The position numbers were made by a program, and so were the translations under genes. A model generated the notes under the pieces. The model was not told the DNA's origin. It saw only the letters and a program-made list of their open reading frames with translations, and made no database searches. Below are positions 1 through 8,629 of a stretch of DNA of 64,000 nucleotides, in pieces. Where the stretch lies: assembly GCA_017456805.1 (NCBI GenBank), contig JAFTIQ010000074.1:6540-70539 (forward strand), read 5' to 3'. Position 1 is the stretch's first letter. Each line of letters starts with the position of its first letter. The DNA comes from Lentisphaeria bacterium. GTDB taxonomy: Bacteria; Verrucomicrobiota; Lentisphaeria; Victivallales; UBA1829.

Positions 1-385
1 CTGCCCCGAATTTCCATTCGGCAACCGCACAGGCATCAGCATCATTGCAAAGACGCACCGGCAAAGAAAGACGTTTTTCCACAAGCTCGCAGACCGGAAT
101 ATTGTCCCATCCGGGCAAATTCGGCGGAGACATGACGATCCCGCGTTTGCTGTCCAAAGGTCCTCCGCAGCTGATTCCGACAGAGGTCGGTTCCGCTTCC
201 GGATATTTTGCAAGAAGTTTTTCCGTTTCCTGACAAAACCGTTCAATACATGCAAACGGCGTTGCTGTATCAGCTGTTGCATAAACTGTTTTTTCAACAA
301 CAGTAATCGTTGCACCGTCAATTTTTCCAAGAATGGCGGCACACTTCGTCCCGCCGATATCAAAGCCGATCTTCCATTCAGACAT
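1..385 (-). CDS. ROK-family sugar kinase (N-terminal part, cut by window edge)
   Basis: The minus strand reads open from an ATG at 385 to the window edge, giving 128 residues. The start MSEWKIGFDIGGTKCAAILG carries the DxGGTK phosphate-binding loop of ROK proteins. GISCGGPLDSKRG and CNDADACAVAEWKFG fit the N-terminal lobe of ROK glucokinase, fructokinase or N-acetylmannosamine kinase types. No helix-turn-helix precedes the kinase, so a kinase is more likely than an NagC/XylR repressor. GAAGGAA lies just before the ATG. It is the last visible gene of the long minus-strand sugar operon, where it would phosphorylate a released monosaccharide. The sugar and the C-terminus cannot be seen. Confidence 0.85.
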   Translation of the reverse strand, partial: MSEWKIGFDIGGTKCAAILGKIDGATITVVEKTVYATADTATPFACIERFCQETEKLLAKYPEAEPTSVGISCGGPLDSKRGIVMSPPNLPGWDNIPVCELVEKRLSLPVRLCNDADACAVAEWKFGA

Positions 386-466
386 ATTTCCTTCAACTCC
401 GGTTCTTTCTGAGGTTCCTATAACATACAGCTGAAACGGGATTTTTCAAGTGTTCGGAAGAACAGA

Positions 467-2410
467 TCAAGCTTGAAGCGTTTTCCAAGTGTAAACGCCC
501 TGCTCATACCCGAATGTTTCCCCGTCATCCTCATACAGCTGGAAGGTTCCGGGCTTGCTTCCGAATTTCCGGATCTTCACGGTTCCCTCTTCTTCTACCG
601 GAATGACAGCTCCATCCGGAACAAAAAGCGGCATGGGAGAATCATCTCTGTAAGAGAACTCCACAACGCCTCCCTGTTCAGAAACCAATTCGCCTGTATG
701 GAAATCGAACCATTTTCCGGGCGGGAAAATCACTTTCCGGCTGTTGATCCCCGGTTCCAGCGGAGCCGCCATCAGAGATTCGCCCACAAGGAATTGATCA
801 TTGATATCCATTCCGCTGACTTCCTGATAAGGATTGGCTGTATCATCCAGCTCTCCGTTTGCCTGTGGTTTTTCGTTCAGGAACAAGCCATAATCCATAA
901 AAAGGGAACGGTAAGGCGGGATCCCTTCAAAATGATATTTTGCGAATGCAGAATAAAGATACGGCATAAGTTTTGCCCGGAGTTCCACAGCTGCCCGGAT
1001 CAAATGTTCCACTTCAGGGAACATCCAGGGGGTTGCATCATTTGCCCAGGCATTCAGAAGAAGCATGGGAGAAATGGCAAGAAGCTGGAATCTGCGGACC
1101 CACTCCTGAGCAGTCTGCGCCCCTCTGACCTCCGGACACCACAAGGATCCGGTAAAGCCGCAGGAACAAAGCCCTGTTACAAACTCTTTGAAATCATAGC
1201 GGTCATTGTAAATAATATAAGGAAATCCCACACCTCCGGCATTGGTGGAGCGGGTGAGTCCATACGTTCTTTGATTATTTTCCCGGTACAACTCATACGT
1301 CAGCCGCTGGAACAGCAGGCCGCACAAATTCCGGAACACAAATCCGCAGATCCCCGACGGGAACAGGGCATGATCCGGCGGAAGCCATTTGTCATAACCA
1401 TCGCTCTCATCCAGTTTATACCCGCTCACCCCTTTGGCAAAATGCGCCGATTTATGATGCTCTTTCAGAATGGAACGCACTTCCGGAATGGTGTAATCCG
1501 GCACGATCCCGCACCATTGAAGGTGGGTTCCGGCATAAGGATACAACGCCTCATAGACGGTCGATTTCTCCGAAATACACGGGTTCTCCCAGAGATTGAC
1601 GCGGATTCCGGATTTCAGAAAATCACGGATCATTTTTTCCGCATTCGGGAATTTGTCCGACCAATCATAAGTGCAGGGATAAGCCCCGCTCTGCCAGCCG
1701 GGCTCCAATCCAACGACCGACAGCGGGAAATCATGTTTTTTATAATCATCAACAACTCGCCGGACATCATTTTCATCCATAAACATATTCGTCCGGTGCC
1801 ACAAACCGAGTCCCCATTTCGGAGGAATAAAACCTCCGCCGCAATACAGATTGAACCGGGAGACACAATCTTTCATATCTTTTCCGCAGAACAGAAGGAA
1901 TTCCACATCGGAAGATTCCACTGCGATCTCCACATAATAAGGCGGGTTGTAACAGCTCCAATCAGGATCCTTCGCGCGGTTCCGTTCTGTAATCTTCGCC
2001 TTATCCTCTTTCCGATGAGCGGTTCTGATATAAAAATCAACCTTTTCCGGCGTATTGCAGAACAATCCGACGCCATTGGAAATCACAACGAACGGAACCG
2101 GCGCATGGGTTCTTCCCGATTCCATCCCGGCATAATGATCCACCCGCAAATGATAAACCTGATGATCTGTGCTGACCTGCTGGAACAAAAGTCCGCCGCC
2201 GAAAACCCGGTCATCATCATTCAATGCCAAGCGTAAAACCGTATATTTCCCCAGCTGCTCACATGCAGGGGCTCCGGGGAACACCATCTCTGCACACCCC
2301 GCAATAGAAACAGAGGGCTTGCTCCCGCTGATGCCAGTCAACGTCAATTCCGGTGTTCCGACTCTTCCGCACCAGACTCCCGGATATTGTTTTTTCCATG
2401 TTCCAATCAT
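467..2410 (-). CDS. Glycoside hydrolase family 31 (alpha-glucosidase/alpha-xylosidase type)
   Basis: This 647-residue protein has the GH31 plan: an N-terminal mutarotase-like beta domain, a catalytic barrel with VVGLEPGWQSG, and a C-terminal beta domain with FLVGESLMAAPLEPG and PPGKWFDFHTGE. The likely nucleophile is Asp334 in GYKLDESDG, close to the KxDxGE pattern of xylosidase and sulfoquinovosidase branches rather than the WxDMNE of classical glucosidases. I chose ATG 2410 because it overlaps the upstream stop as ATGA and follows AAGAAAGG. An in-frame start at 2467 would lie inside the upstream gene. No signal peptide is visible, so it probably acts in the cytoplasm on imported oligosaccharides. 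The exact substrate is unknown. Confidence 0.88.
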   Translation of the reverse strand: MIGTWKKQYPGVWCGRVGTPELTLTGISGSKPSVSIAGCAEMVFPGAPACEQLGKYTVLRLALNDDDRVFGGGLLFQQVSTDHQVYHLRVDHYAGMESGRTHAPVPFVVISNGVGLFCNTPEKVDFYIRTAHRKEDKAKITERNRAKDPDWSCYNPPYYVEIAVESSDVEFLLFCGKDMKDCVSRFNLYCGGGFIPPKWGLGLWHRTNMFMDENDVRRVVDDYKKHDFPLSVVGLEPGWQSGAYPCTYDWSDKFPNAEKMIRDFLKSGIRVNLWENPCISEKSTVYEALYPYAGTHLQWCGIVPDYTIPEVRSILKEHHKSAHFAKGVSGYKLDESDGYDKWLPPDHALFPSGICGFVFRNLCGLLFQRLTYELYRENNQRTYGLTRSTNAGGVGFPYIIYNDRYDFKEFVTGLCSCGFTGSLWCPEVRGAQTAQEWVRRFQLLAISPMLLLNAWANDATPWMFPEVEHLIRAAVELRAKLMPYLYSAFAKYHFEGIPPYRSLFMDYGLFLNEKPQANGELDDTANPYQEVSGMDINDQFLVGESLMAAPLEPGINSRKVIFPPGKWFDFHTGELVSEQGGVVEFSYRDDSPMPLFVPDGAVIPVEEEGTVKIRKFGSKPGTFQLYEDDGETFGYEQGVYTWKTLQA

Positions 2411-4401
2411 TTCAAAAAACCTTTCTTTCGGATCCAGTAAGCAGGAGATGCTGACCATACATGACAATAATCGCCAGCGATCCAGGACTCCCGGATTCCC
2501 TCTTGTAAAAACTGTTTATATCGTGAAATCAGCCGGATTTTTTCCTTCTGATCCAATCGGTAACGATCCGCCGCCATAAAAAGATATTCCATATAGTACG
2601 TCGTAGGACGCAATCGGAGTTCTCCGTTGATCACCCTTTGCAGAAGCTGTTCCGGATGCTGTCTTTCCTCAGGCAAACCAAAGGCAAGCGCCATAATATT
2701 TCCCAGAGAAGTGTGGACTTTCTCCCCATTTTCAGGAGGAAGCCAGCCGGAGGGAGAACGCCGCGACAATCCGGGGATCCCATCAACATAAGCCTTCGCC
2801 GAGTCATCCCAAAAATACTGATTGAAGGCGCGCCGGACATTGCAGGCTTCCCGAGCAAACTCTTCGGCATCGTTGGTTTCTCCAAGCTGTGATGCAATAA
2901 AAATCAATGCTTCCAATGCACCATACCAGAGCGCAGTCAATGCAGTCATCCCACGATCCGCAGGCGGATGGTGATATGACACCTCTCCATCAACAACCCA
3001 ATCAATGAATAAATAATTATCCGCTTCAGAAATCAAATGCTCCGGTCCGGTCATAGACTTGTAATGATGATATACGATCTTCAACCCGTCATAACATTCC
3101 GAAACAAGATGGTACGCTCCACCATGTTCCAGATATTCTTTCATCATAAGCACATAGCAGAGTTCGTATGAGGTATGGAACATTTTCCCCTGTTGACGGA
3201 GCAGCAGCGTTGTGCGGTAAAGATCCGCCCCTGCCAATCTTGTCTCGCCGTAAGCCAGTGCGGCAATCTTTGCCCCGATCCGGTAATCCCCGGTACATCC
3301 CAGTGCTTCATGATGCGCAGGAGAATCCAAATGAAACCGCTGCATACAAAGCCTCAGGGAATTCAAACAATGCAGATCCAGCTCTTCCAACCACGGCTCC
3401 GGATATTTGATTTTCCGTTTCCTGCCCAGAGGGAATGCCCGTTCCCAGAACAGAAATTCCACCGTTACCGGCTCATCACATTCCATTGTTCCGAACCCGG
3501 ATGGGATCACATCGATTTTGATGTAGCGGCATCCGTAAATCCGGAATGTTCTGTAACTGCTCTTGCCGGGCTTTGTCAGGAACCGTTCCTGCGCGATCAT
3601 ATCAGGCTTTACGCCGTACAACTCCTGAAATTCCATAAACAGGTGGACAGAGGTATTTCCTTTTGCACGAACCTCAAAATGTCCGGCAGATTCTTTCGGA
3701 AGCTCAAGAAAAAGTGTGGCAGGACGCCCCGGCTTCACCAGAATTTTCTTGCCGGAATGCTTCACATTATCGCCCTTCCCGAACGGGAACAGATAGCGGA
3801 ACGAAGTGAATTTTTTATTGGTCAATTCAGGTAAATCAAGATCATACAACGGCTGGGTAACTGTCACAGGCACGCAATCTGCTGTCCAGTCGCTCTCTTT
3901 TACTTCACGATCTTCCCATGCATTCGGGAAATAGGAAGAAGAAATATGGAACTGCCACTCTGAGGCAGAAATCTGCTGATTATTCAAACGACACCACACC
4001 CAACCGAATCCGGTGGTGTAATCAGATTGCACAATAGGCACAGGAATGACCTGAAAACGGAACTCGTTTTTCCCGGAAACAAGCCATTTTTTCACATTTT
4101 TGAAGTCAAAAAACCACCAATCCGGAACATCTTTCTTGCCATAATCACCGCCGGGCTCAACAGGACCGTCTTCCACAAATTCGCCGTTGATCAACAGACG
4201 AAAACGGCAGCCGGCAGAAAATTCAAGGAAGCAATCTGAGTTGGAATCCCAGTCATAAAAAAAGCGGAACTCCAATAATGAATGGGTCCACTCGCTTGTT
4301 TTTGTTCTGTAATCGAAATAGGAATTCGGTAAAGTCTTCCACTGGGGATATTTTGCCGGATCACACCAAACTGCACCGGAAATCTGAGTTGCGGTCTTCA
4401 T
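2407..4401 (-). CDS. Alpha-L-rhamnosidase-like (GH78-type) glycosidase
   Basis: This 664-residue protein has N-terminal beta-sandwich segments and then an alpha/alpha-toroid region. The motif LDSPAHHEALGCTGD, near residues 358-372, resembles the D-x-P-x-R-x-E-x-x-G-W-x-G-D motif of GH78 rhamnosidases, with His-His in place of the usual x-Arg. FIDWVVDG further on also fits the six-hairpin fold. No signal peptide is visible. The ATG at 4401 follows AGGTG by six bases; a GTG at 4410 is also in frame but less well placed. It overlaps the GH31 gene by four bases. The fold is a fair call. Rhamnose as substrate is only suggested, since divergent members of this fold act on other sugars. Confidence 0.72.
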   Translation of the reverse strand: MKTATQISGAVWCDPAKYPQWKTLPNSYFDYRTKTSEWTHSLLEFRFFYDWDSNSDCFLEFSAGCRFRLLINGEFVEDGPVEPGGDYGKKDVPDWWFFDFKNVKKWLVSGKNEFRFQVIPVPIVQSDYTTGFGWVWCRLNNQQISASEWQFHISSSYFPNAWEDREVKESDWTADCVPVTVTQPLYDLDLPELTNKKFTSFRYLFPFGKGDNVKHSGKKILVKPGRPATLFLELPKESAGHFEVRAKGNTSVHLFMEFQELYGVKPDMIAQERFLTKPGKSSYRTFRIYGCRYIKIDVIPSGFGTMECDEPVTVEFLFWERAFPLGRKRKIKYPEPWLEELDLHCLNSLRLCMQRFHLDSPAHHEALGCTGDYRIGAKIAALAYGETRLAGADLYRTTLLLRQQGKMFHTSYELCYVLMMKEYLEHGGAYHLVSECYDGLKIVYHHYKSMTGPEHLISEADNYLFIDWVVDGEVSYHHPPADRGMTALTALWYGALEALIFIASQLGETNDAEEFAREACNVRRAFNQYFWDDSAKAYVDGIPGLSRRSPSGWLPPENGEKVHTSLGNIMALAFGLPEERQHPEQLLQRVINGELRLRPTTYYMEYLFMAADRYRLDQKEKIRLISRYKQFLQEGIRESWIAGDYCHVWSASPAYWIRKKGFLK

Positions 4402-4410
4402 AACAGACAC

Positions 4411-5379
4411 CTATTTCTGAAACCTGCAAACACTGTTCCAGGTTTGTGCAGTGGGGTCGGAGTAAGGAAAACGATCTGCCGTTGCTGTATAAAGTGCAAG
4501 CATTTCACCATCTTCATCAAAGAGAATAAACGGCCGTTCCCGTAAAGAACAGGTTCCCCTGGTGTATGCTTTCCGGAGGAATTTCCAATCCAAACCGTTG
4601 GAGGAAACAAGCTCCACGCCGTCCGCCTCACTTCCGCCGATATCGCCGCGCATATCTTTGGCAACCATGTGGTAAAGCCCGGTTTTGTCGATCCAGACGA
4701 ACGGATCTTCCACTTCGCCATTGGGGGCACCGGCACCGAACAACGGCTCGGGAGTGATTACTTCAAAAGGATCATCCGGACTCTTTGCACGGGCGGCTCC
4801 GACATAAAAGGGACTGAGATCTTTACCGATATACTTTCTGGTTTTGAAAAGCATATAGATGGAACCATCCGGTTCAATCACAGGCGCGGGATTGGAAACC
4901 AGATAACTGTAATAAGTTCCCGGCTTTGTGGTCAGAACCGGCTTATCGGAACGTTTCCATGGACCAAAGACGGAATCTGCAACAGCCATACCGATCTTCT
5001 TTGTGGAACGGGCAACAGTCGCAACATCCTGCCGGTTGTCGTCACGGATCGGAATAGTAAAACTTGTACCGATGTAAAAGAGAAGATACTGATTGCCGCG
5101 TTTGACGATCTGCGGACAATGCGTCGCACAGCCATCCCAGTATTCTGGACCGCGGGAGGGCAGAACCACTTCCTGAAACTCAAAAGGTCCATCCGGAGTA
5201 TCAGAAACAGCCCGGACAACTTCAGAATGAGTCATCCAGCCGGGATGAAAGGTGTGTTCCCGTTTCCAGCGGGAGGCAAACATGTGATAACGTCCATCCT
5301 CACCGCGGATCACAGACCCGCACCATACATAATAGCCTTCCATTTTCAATGCCGGCTGAAGCTCATTTCCAAAAAGCAT
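4411..5379 (-). CDS. GH43/GH130-like five-bladed beta-propeller glycosidase
   Basis: This 322-residue protein shows repeated propeller-like strands with xDGxYHMFxS (near the start), PQIVKRGNQYLLFYIGTS, PDGSIYMLFKTRKY and VEDPFVWIDKTGLYHMVAKD. These repeats are typical of GH43, GH117 and GH130-like families, where an acidic residue from each blade lines the active site. No signal peptide is visible. TAAGGAAG precedes the ATG by five bases. It lies between the ThuA-like gene (10-base gap) and the GH78-like gene (9-base gap) and is surely co-transcribed with them. The exact family and substrate cannot be settled by eye. Confidence 0.7.
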   Translation of the reverse strand: MLFGNELQPALKMEGYYVWCGSVIRGEDGRYHMFASRWKREHTFHPGWMTHSEVVRAVSDTPDGPFEFQEVVLPSRGPEYWDGCATHCPQIVKRGNQYLLFYIGTSFTIPIRDDNRQDVATVARSTKKIGMAVADSVFGPWKRSDKPVLTTKPGTYYSYLVSNPAPVIEPDGSIYMLFKTRKYIGKDLSPFYVGAARAKSPDDPFEVITPEPLFGAGAPNGEVEDPFVWIDKTGLYHMVAKDMRGDIGGSEADGVELVSSNGLDWKFLRKAYTRGTCSLRERPFILFDEDGEMLALYTATADRFPYSDPTAQTWNSVCRFQK

Positions 5380-5389
5380 AAATACTTCC

Positions 5390-6052
5390 TTACTTGTTCA
5401 AAAGATAACGGATCAGCACTTCCAGATTGTAGATCAAATCCGGGTTTCGGGTACATTCCGGTTTATGACCGGGGATCAGGCTGACAATTTTCCCGTTGCA
5501 GGGGGTGATCACTTCGCAGCACTGGGGCCAGGTCTCTCCATTCACAACAGTGCTCATCAATGTCATGATCGGACAAGTCTCTTCCAATGCGGTATAGATT
5601 TCATCCTCAGGCAAGGTGATTTCCCGGAGCTGTCTCACCAGCGGATGCCGGGACTTTGCGACCTTGATCGTACAGGGTGCAATCGGATGCGTTGAAACTG
5701 CCTGACCATCCGGATCATTTCCCCGGGTCCAGCGCAATCCCACGATTTCACGCCACCAATCCCATTTCCAGAATGCAGCACTGGAACCGTGAAGCAGAAG
5801 AATATTGCCGCCGCGCTGATAATAGCGTTTGACCGCTTCTTCCGCCCCTGCCCCGGGATGCGGCTGATCACAGGTCTCGCCGATCATGTTCAAGATCAGC
5901 AAATCACAATCTTTTTCCCAGGTCCCGCTTTCCAGAACACTCCAGTCATCAAGTGTAAAAACTGTTTTCTTCCGGAGATCTTCCGGCAGACATTCAAACT
6001 GATGTCTGCCGGGATCTGCACCATAATGATTGTCAGAAAAAAAGTAGATCAT
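5390..6052 (-). CDS. ThuA-like (class I glutamine amidotransferase fold) protein
   Basis: This protein of about 220 residues has the layout of ThuA/trehalose-utilisation proteins. CDLLILNMIGE leads into a flexible stretch, RGGNILLLHGSSAAFWKWDWW holds the nucleophile-elbow-like turn with His and Ser, and GKIVSLIPGHKPECTRNP is the usual C-terminal GH-rich loop. Such proteins are common in sugar operons of Lentisphaerota, Planctomycetota and Bacteroidota, and their biochemical role is poorly known. The start could be GTG 6061, which overlaps the upstream stop, or ATG 6052, which follows AAGTGAG; I prefer the ATG. No signal peptide is visible. Confidence 0.72.
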   Translation of the reverse strand: MIYFFSDNHYGADPGRHQFECLPEDLRKKTVFTLDDWSVLESGTWEKDCDLLILNMIGETCDQPHPGAGAEEAVKRYYQRGGNILLLHGSSAAFWKWDWWREIVGLRWTRGNDPDGQAVSTHPIAPCTIKVAKSRHPLVRQLREITLPEDEIYTALEETCPIMTLMSTVVNGETWPQCCEVITPCNGKIVSLIPGHKPECTRNPDLIYNLEVLIRYLLNK

Positions 6053-6057
6053 TTTTC

Positions 6058-8616
6058 TCACTTGATATTAATGGTGTAGCTGAATGTGTAGGTCTGTCCC
6101 TTTTTGAAGTTCGTCGGGAGTTTGACAGAGATTCCGCTCATGGGAGCAGCGACATCGCGGTACTTCAGAACCTGAGTCAGGACAATATTCTGAGAGGTGC
6201 CGAAGTCGATTTCCATTCCTTTTCCATTTGCAGAAAGCAGAGAAACTTTCTTGGCATTGAACGGAGGAAGACCGGAATAACCTTCAATATCCTTCCGGAA
6301 CTGATGAGTCGGGGTCACCTTTGCTTTCGGGAACGGAATCACTTTTCCGTCAGCGGAAAGAGTCCGTTTTTCAGCAAAGAGAGGAACCGTTTCCCACAGT
6401 TCTTTCATGACAATATCTCTGGAAGGAGTCAATGTCACGTTGAAGACAAGTTTGTTATCCATCAAAGTGACTTTGCGTTCGACTTTGATCCCGGTACGGG
6501 GAATGGAGCCGGACATTGTCAGGACACGGTTCTTTTCATCGAAAGAACGAACCGTTGCGGCATCGGATTCCAGAACCATTTCCGGATCAACACAGAATTC
6601 GCCAGCCGGAATCGTTTCAGAAACTTTACCCCACAGAATATTGGAATACATGGCGTTGTGATTGTTTCCGAGAAGTGCAGGACCGCAGCCGGGAACCCAG
6701 ATAGCAGAAACTGCACCGGGCTTTGCAGCAGCAGTCTGCCATTCGCCATAACCGGGACCACGGAAAGCAACCACATCACTGGAGTTGCCTTTGATTGCAG
6801 AAATGCCCCAGGTCTGCCACATGGGATAATTCCAGCCGAGATAAATGATGGCATAGTATTTTCCGGTGTTCACAAAGGCATAGCGTTTTCCGATGGTACG
6901 GACAAACGGCTTGGTATCCATTGCGGGCCAGACACTCTTCTGATTTTTGACGTTGTTGGGAATCCAGAGATCACCATACCGGATCTGCTCATGCACCGCA
7001 GAGGATTTATGAGTGTAGAAACGTGTACGGAAGTTGATATCGGTGGGGCTGACCGTCTGGTCAAATGCCCGCAGAGGAATGAAATCTCCGCGGGGAAGTG
7101 TCAAGTGGGTCTTCAGCTGATAGTAAGTATCCTGATACTTGAGAATTTCAGGCATCGGATAGATCTTGTAAATCCGGGTAAGATGCATATCTGTTTCCAG
7201 ATTGTACTCGTTGTCATGACCGAAGCCTTCGCTCATCACACCGCAGGAGGACATACCGGAGTCCGTTTCCTGTCCGGAAAGGAATGTGTCACGGTCAGGA
7301 TTGGAACGTCCGGTGCTATCCGGGGTACACATACGGCGGACGTTGAATTCCAGAGATTCTTTCACTCTGGGGCTGCGGGTGAAATCATAAAGATAAGCAA
7401 GCTGTTCAGAGATTTTTGCCCACTGGTTCACACAGGTGCTCATATCCATGGTGTAACGGAAGTATGCCCATTTTTCCATCAGGTTGACGGCATCAGCTTT
7501 GACTTCAGGAGCAAGTGTTTTCGGGTAGCTCTTGAACCAGGCATCCCCGAAACTCCACCAGTTGCTGCGGAAACCGGGAGTCAATGCTTTTGCACTGAAG
7601 GGAGCATCCTGATAAGAATAGAATCCAAACGTGTGAGAAAATCCGCAGAGATGCTTCAAAAATACCTTTTCTTCCGCTGTTTTACCAACGACTTTTTTCA
7701 GACGGGTTACAACAGGATCTTCATAGTTGGCAAAAGCTTTGGCTGCTTCTTCTGTTCCGCAGACAATCATCGGAGCGCCAATGAAATGGAACATCGTTCC
7801 GGGTGCACTTGTCTTGATGGAAAACTTCACGATTTTATCTTTCGGAGCCTGATCGATTTTCTGGAAAGTTAAAAACCCATTTCCAGCTTTGACCGTTCCA
7901 AAGGGGGTTTCAATCACAGAACCGAAAGGTGCAACTTCTTCCGTGGTGGAGAAGCAGATCGCCTGAGTTGCAGAGGGCAGATAAAGATATGCGCCATTTG
8001 CCAACTGATCTTTATGAACATAAAGTCCGCACTGTCCGGGATGAACCCCTTCCAGAAGTTTCCGGGAGGGAGTCACTGTGATAAAGTGATCCCAGCAAGC
8101 GGAAACGCCAAGACGATAAACCCCTTTCTTGCCGTTTGCAGGAGCTTTCAGAGTCACATAACGGGGCTTGATTGATGCCGGATCGTCAAGTTTCGGGGAC
8201 CGTTTCTTTCCCGGAGGCAATCCATTCGGGGAGAAGGTGCGGTGGTAGGCTCTGTAACGCAGATCCAGCCAGATATCGCCCATGCCGTCTTTATAAACAA
8301 ATTCGTTCTTGGTGATTCCGTCATCTTCCATAAATTTCTGATCCACAATATTTCCTTCGGGATCCACAAGGAAGAAAAATGCCGGTCTCGGGCCTTCCAT
8401 ATTGATGTTTGCATCGCGGACAGCAACTTTCAGATCAAAGCCGCCGCCCTGCTCATCAAAGAAATAAAAGGTCATGTTGTCTCTGGGACGGAAAAACTTC
8501 TTCGGGCCGAGCATTGCGCCTTCGTAGTTTGACTCTTCGCAGAAGCCTGCACAGCCGGAAAGAAGAATCCCGGCTGCAGCAACTGCAAACATCTTTACAA
8601 TGTGCTTGAATTTCAT
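6058..8616 (-). CDS. Large exported lipoprotein, unknown family (alpha/alpha-toroid lyase-like layout)
   Basis: This 852-residue protein begins with a lipoprotein signal whose lipobox is LLSGC (Cys22), so it is probably membrane-anchored. An N-terminal beta region is followed by a helix-rich middle, roughly residues 330-600, with Trp, His and Asn clusters such as SGMSSCGVMSEGFGHDNEYN. The C-terminal part is a beta-sandwich-like region. This layout recalls polysaccharide lyases and heparinase-type proteins, but I recognise no diagnostic motif. The next gene upstream encodes a protein of similar layout. ATG 8616 is chosen because it starts the lipoprotein signal, follows AAAGAAAGAA and lies 13 bases after the upstream stop. 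Function is inferred only from its sugar-operon context. Confidence 0.7.
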   Translation of the reverse strand: MKFKHIVKMFAVAAAGILLSGCAGFCEESNYEGAMLGPKKFFRPRDNMTFYFFDEQGGGFDLKVAVRDANINMEGPRPAFFFLVDPEGNIVDQKFMEDDGITKNEFVYKDGMGDIWLDLRYRAYHRTFSPNGLPPGKKRSPKLDDPASIKPRYVTLKAPANGKKGVYRLGVSACWDHFITVTPSRKLLEGVHPGQCGLYVHKDQLANGAYLYLPSATQAICFSTTEEVAPFGSVIETPFGTVKAGNGFLTFQKIDQAPKDKIVKFSIKTSAPGTMFHFIGAPMIVCGTEEAAKAFANYEDPVVTRLKKVVGKTAEEKVFLKHLCGFSHTFGFYSYQDAPFSAKALTPGFRSNWWSFGDAWFKSYPKTLAPEVKADAVNLMEKWAYFRYTMDMSTCVNQWAKISEQLAYLYDFTRSPRVKESLEFNVRRMCTPDSTGRSNPDRDTFLSGQETDSGMSSCGVMSEGFGHDNEYNLETDMHLTRIYKIYPMPEILKYQDTYYQLKTHLTLPRGDFIPLRAFDQTVSPTDINFRTRFYTHKSSAVHEQIRYGDLWIPNNVKNQKSVWPAMDTKPFVRTIGKRYAFVNTGKYYAIIYLGWNYPMWQTWGISAIKGNSSDVVAFRGPGYGEWQTAAAKPGAVSAIWVPGCGPALLGNNHNAMYSNILWGKVSETIPAGEFCVDPEMVLESDAATVRSFDEKNRVLTMSGSIPRTGIKVERKVTLMDNKLVFNVTLTPSRDIVMKELWETVPLFAEKRTLSADGKVIPFPKAKVTPTHQFRKDIEGYSGLPPFNAKKVSLLSANGKGMEIDFGTSQNIVLTQVLKYRDVAAPMSGISVKLPTNFKKGQTYTFSYTINIK

Positions 8617-8629
8617 AGCAGTTCTTTCT

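Noticed and set aside
473..2236. Long open frame on the plus strand antisense to the GH31 gene
   Set aside because: It has no family motif, no ribosome site and no promoter, and it mirrors the codon pattern of the real gene on the other strand.
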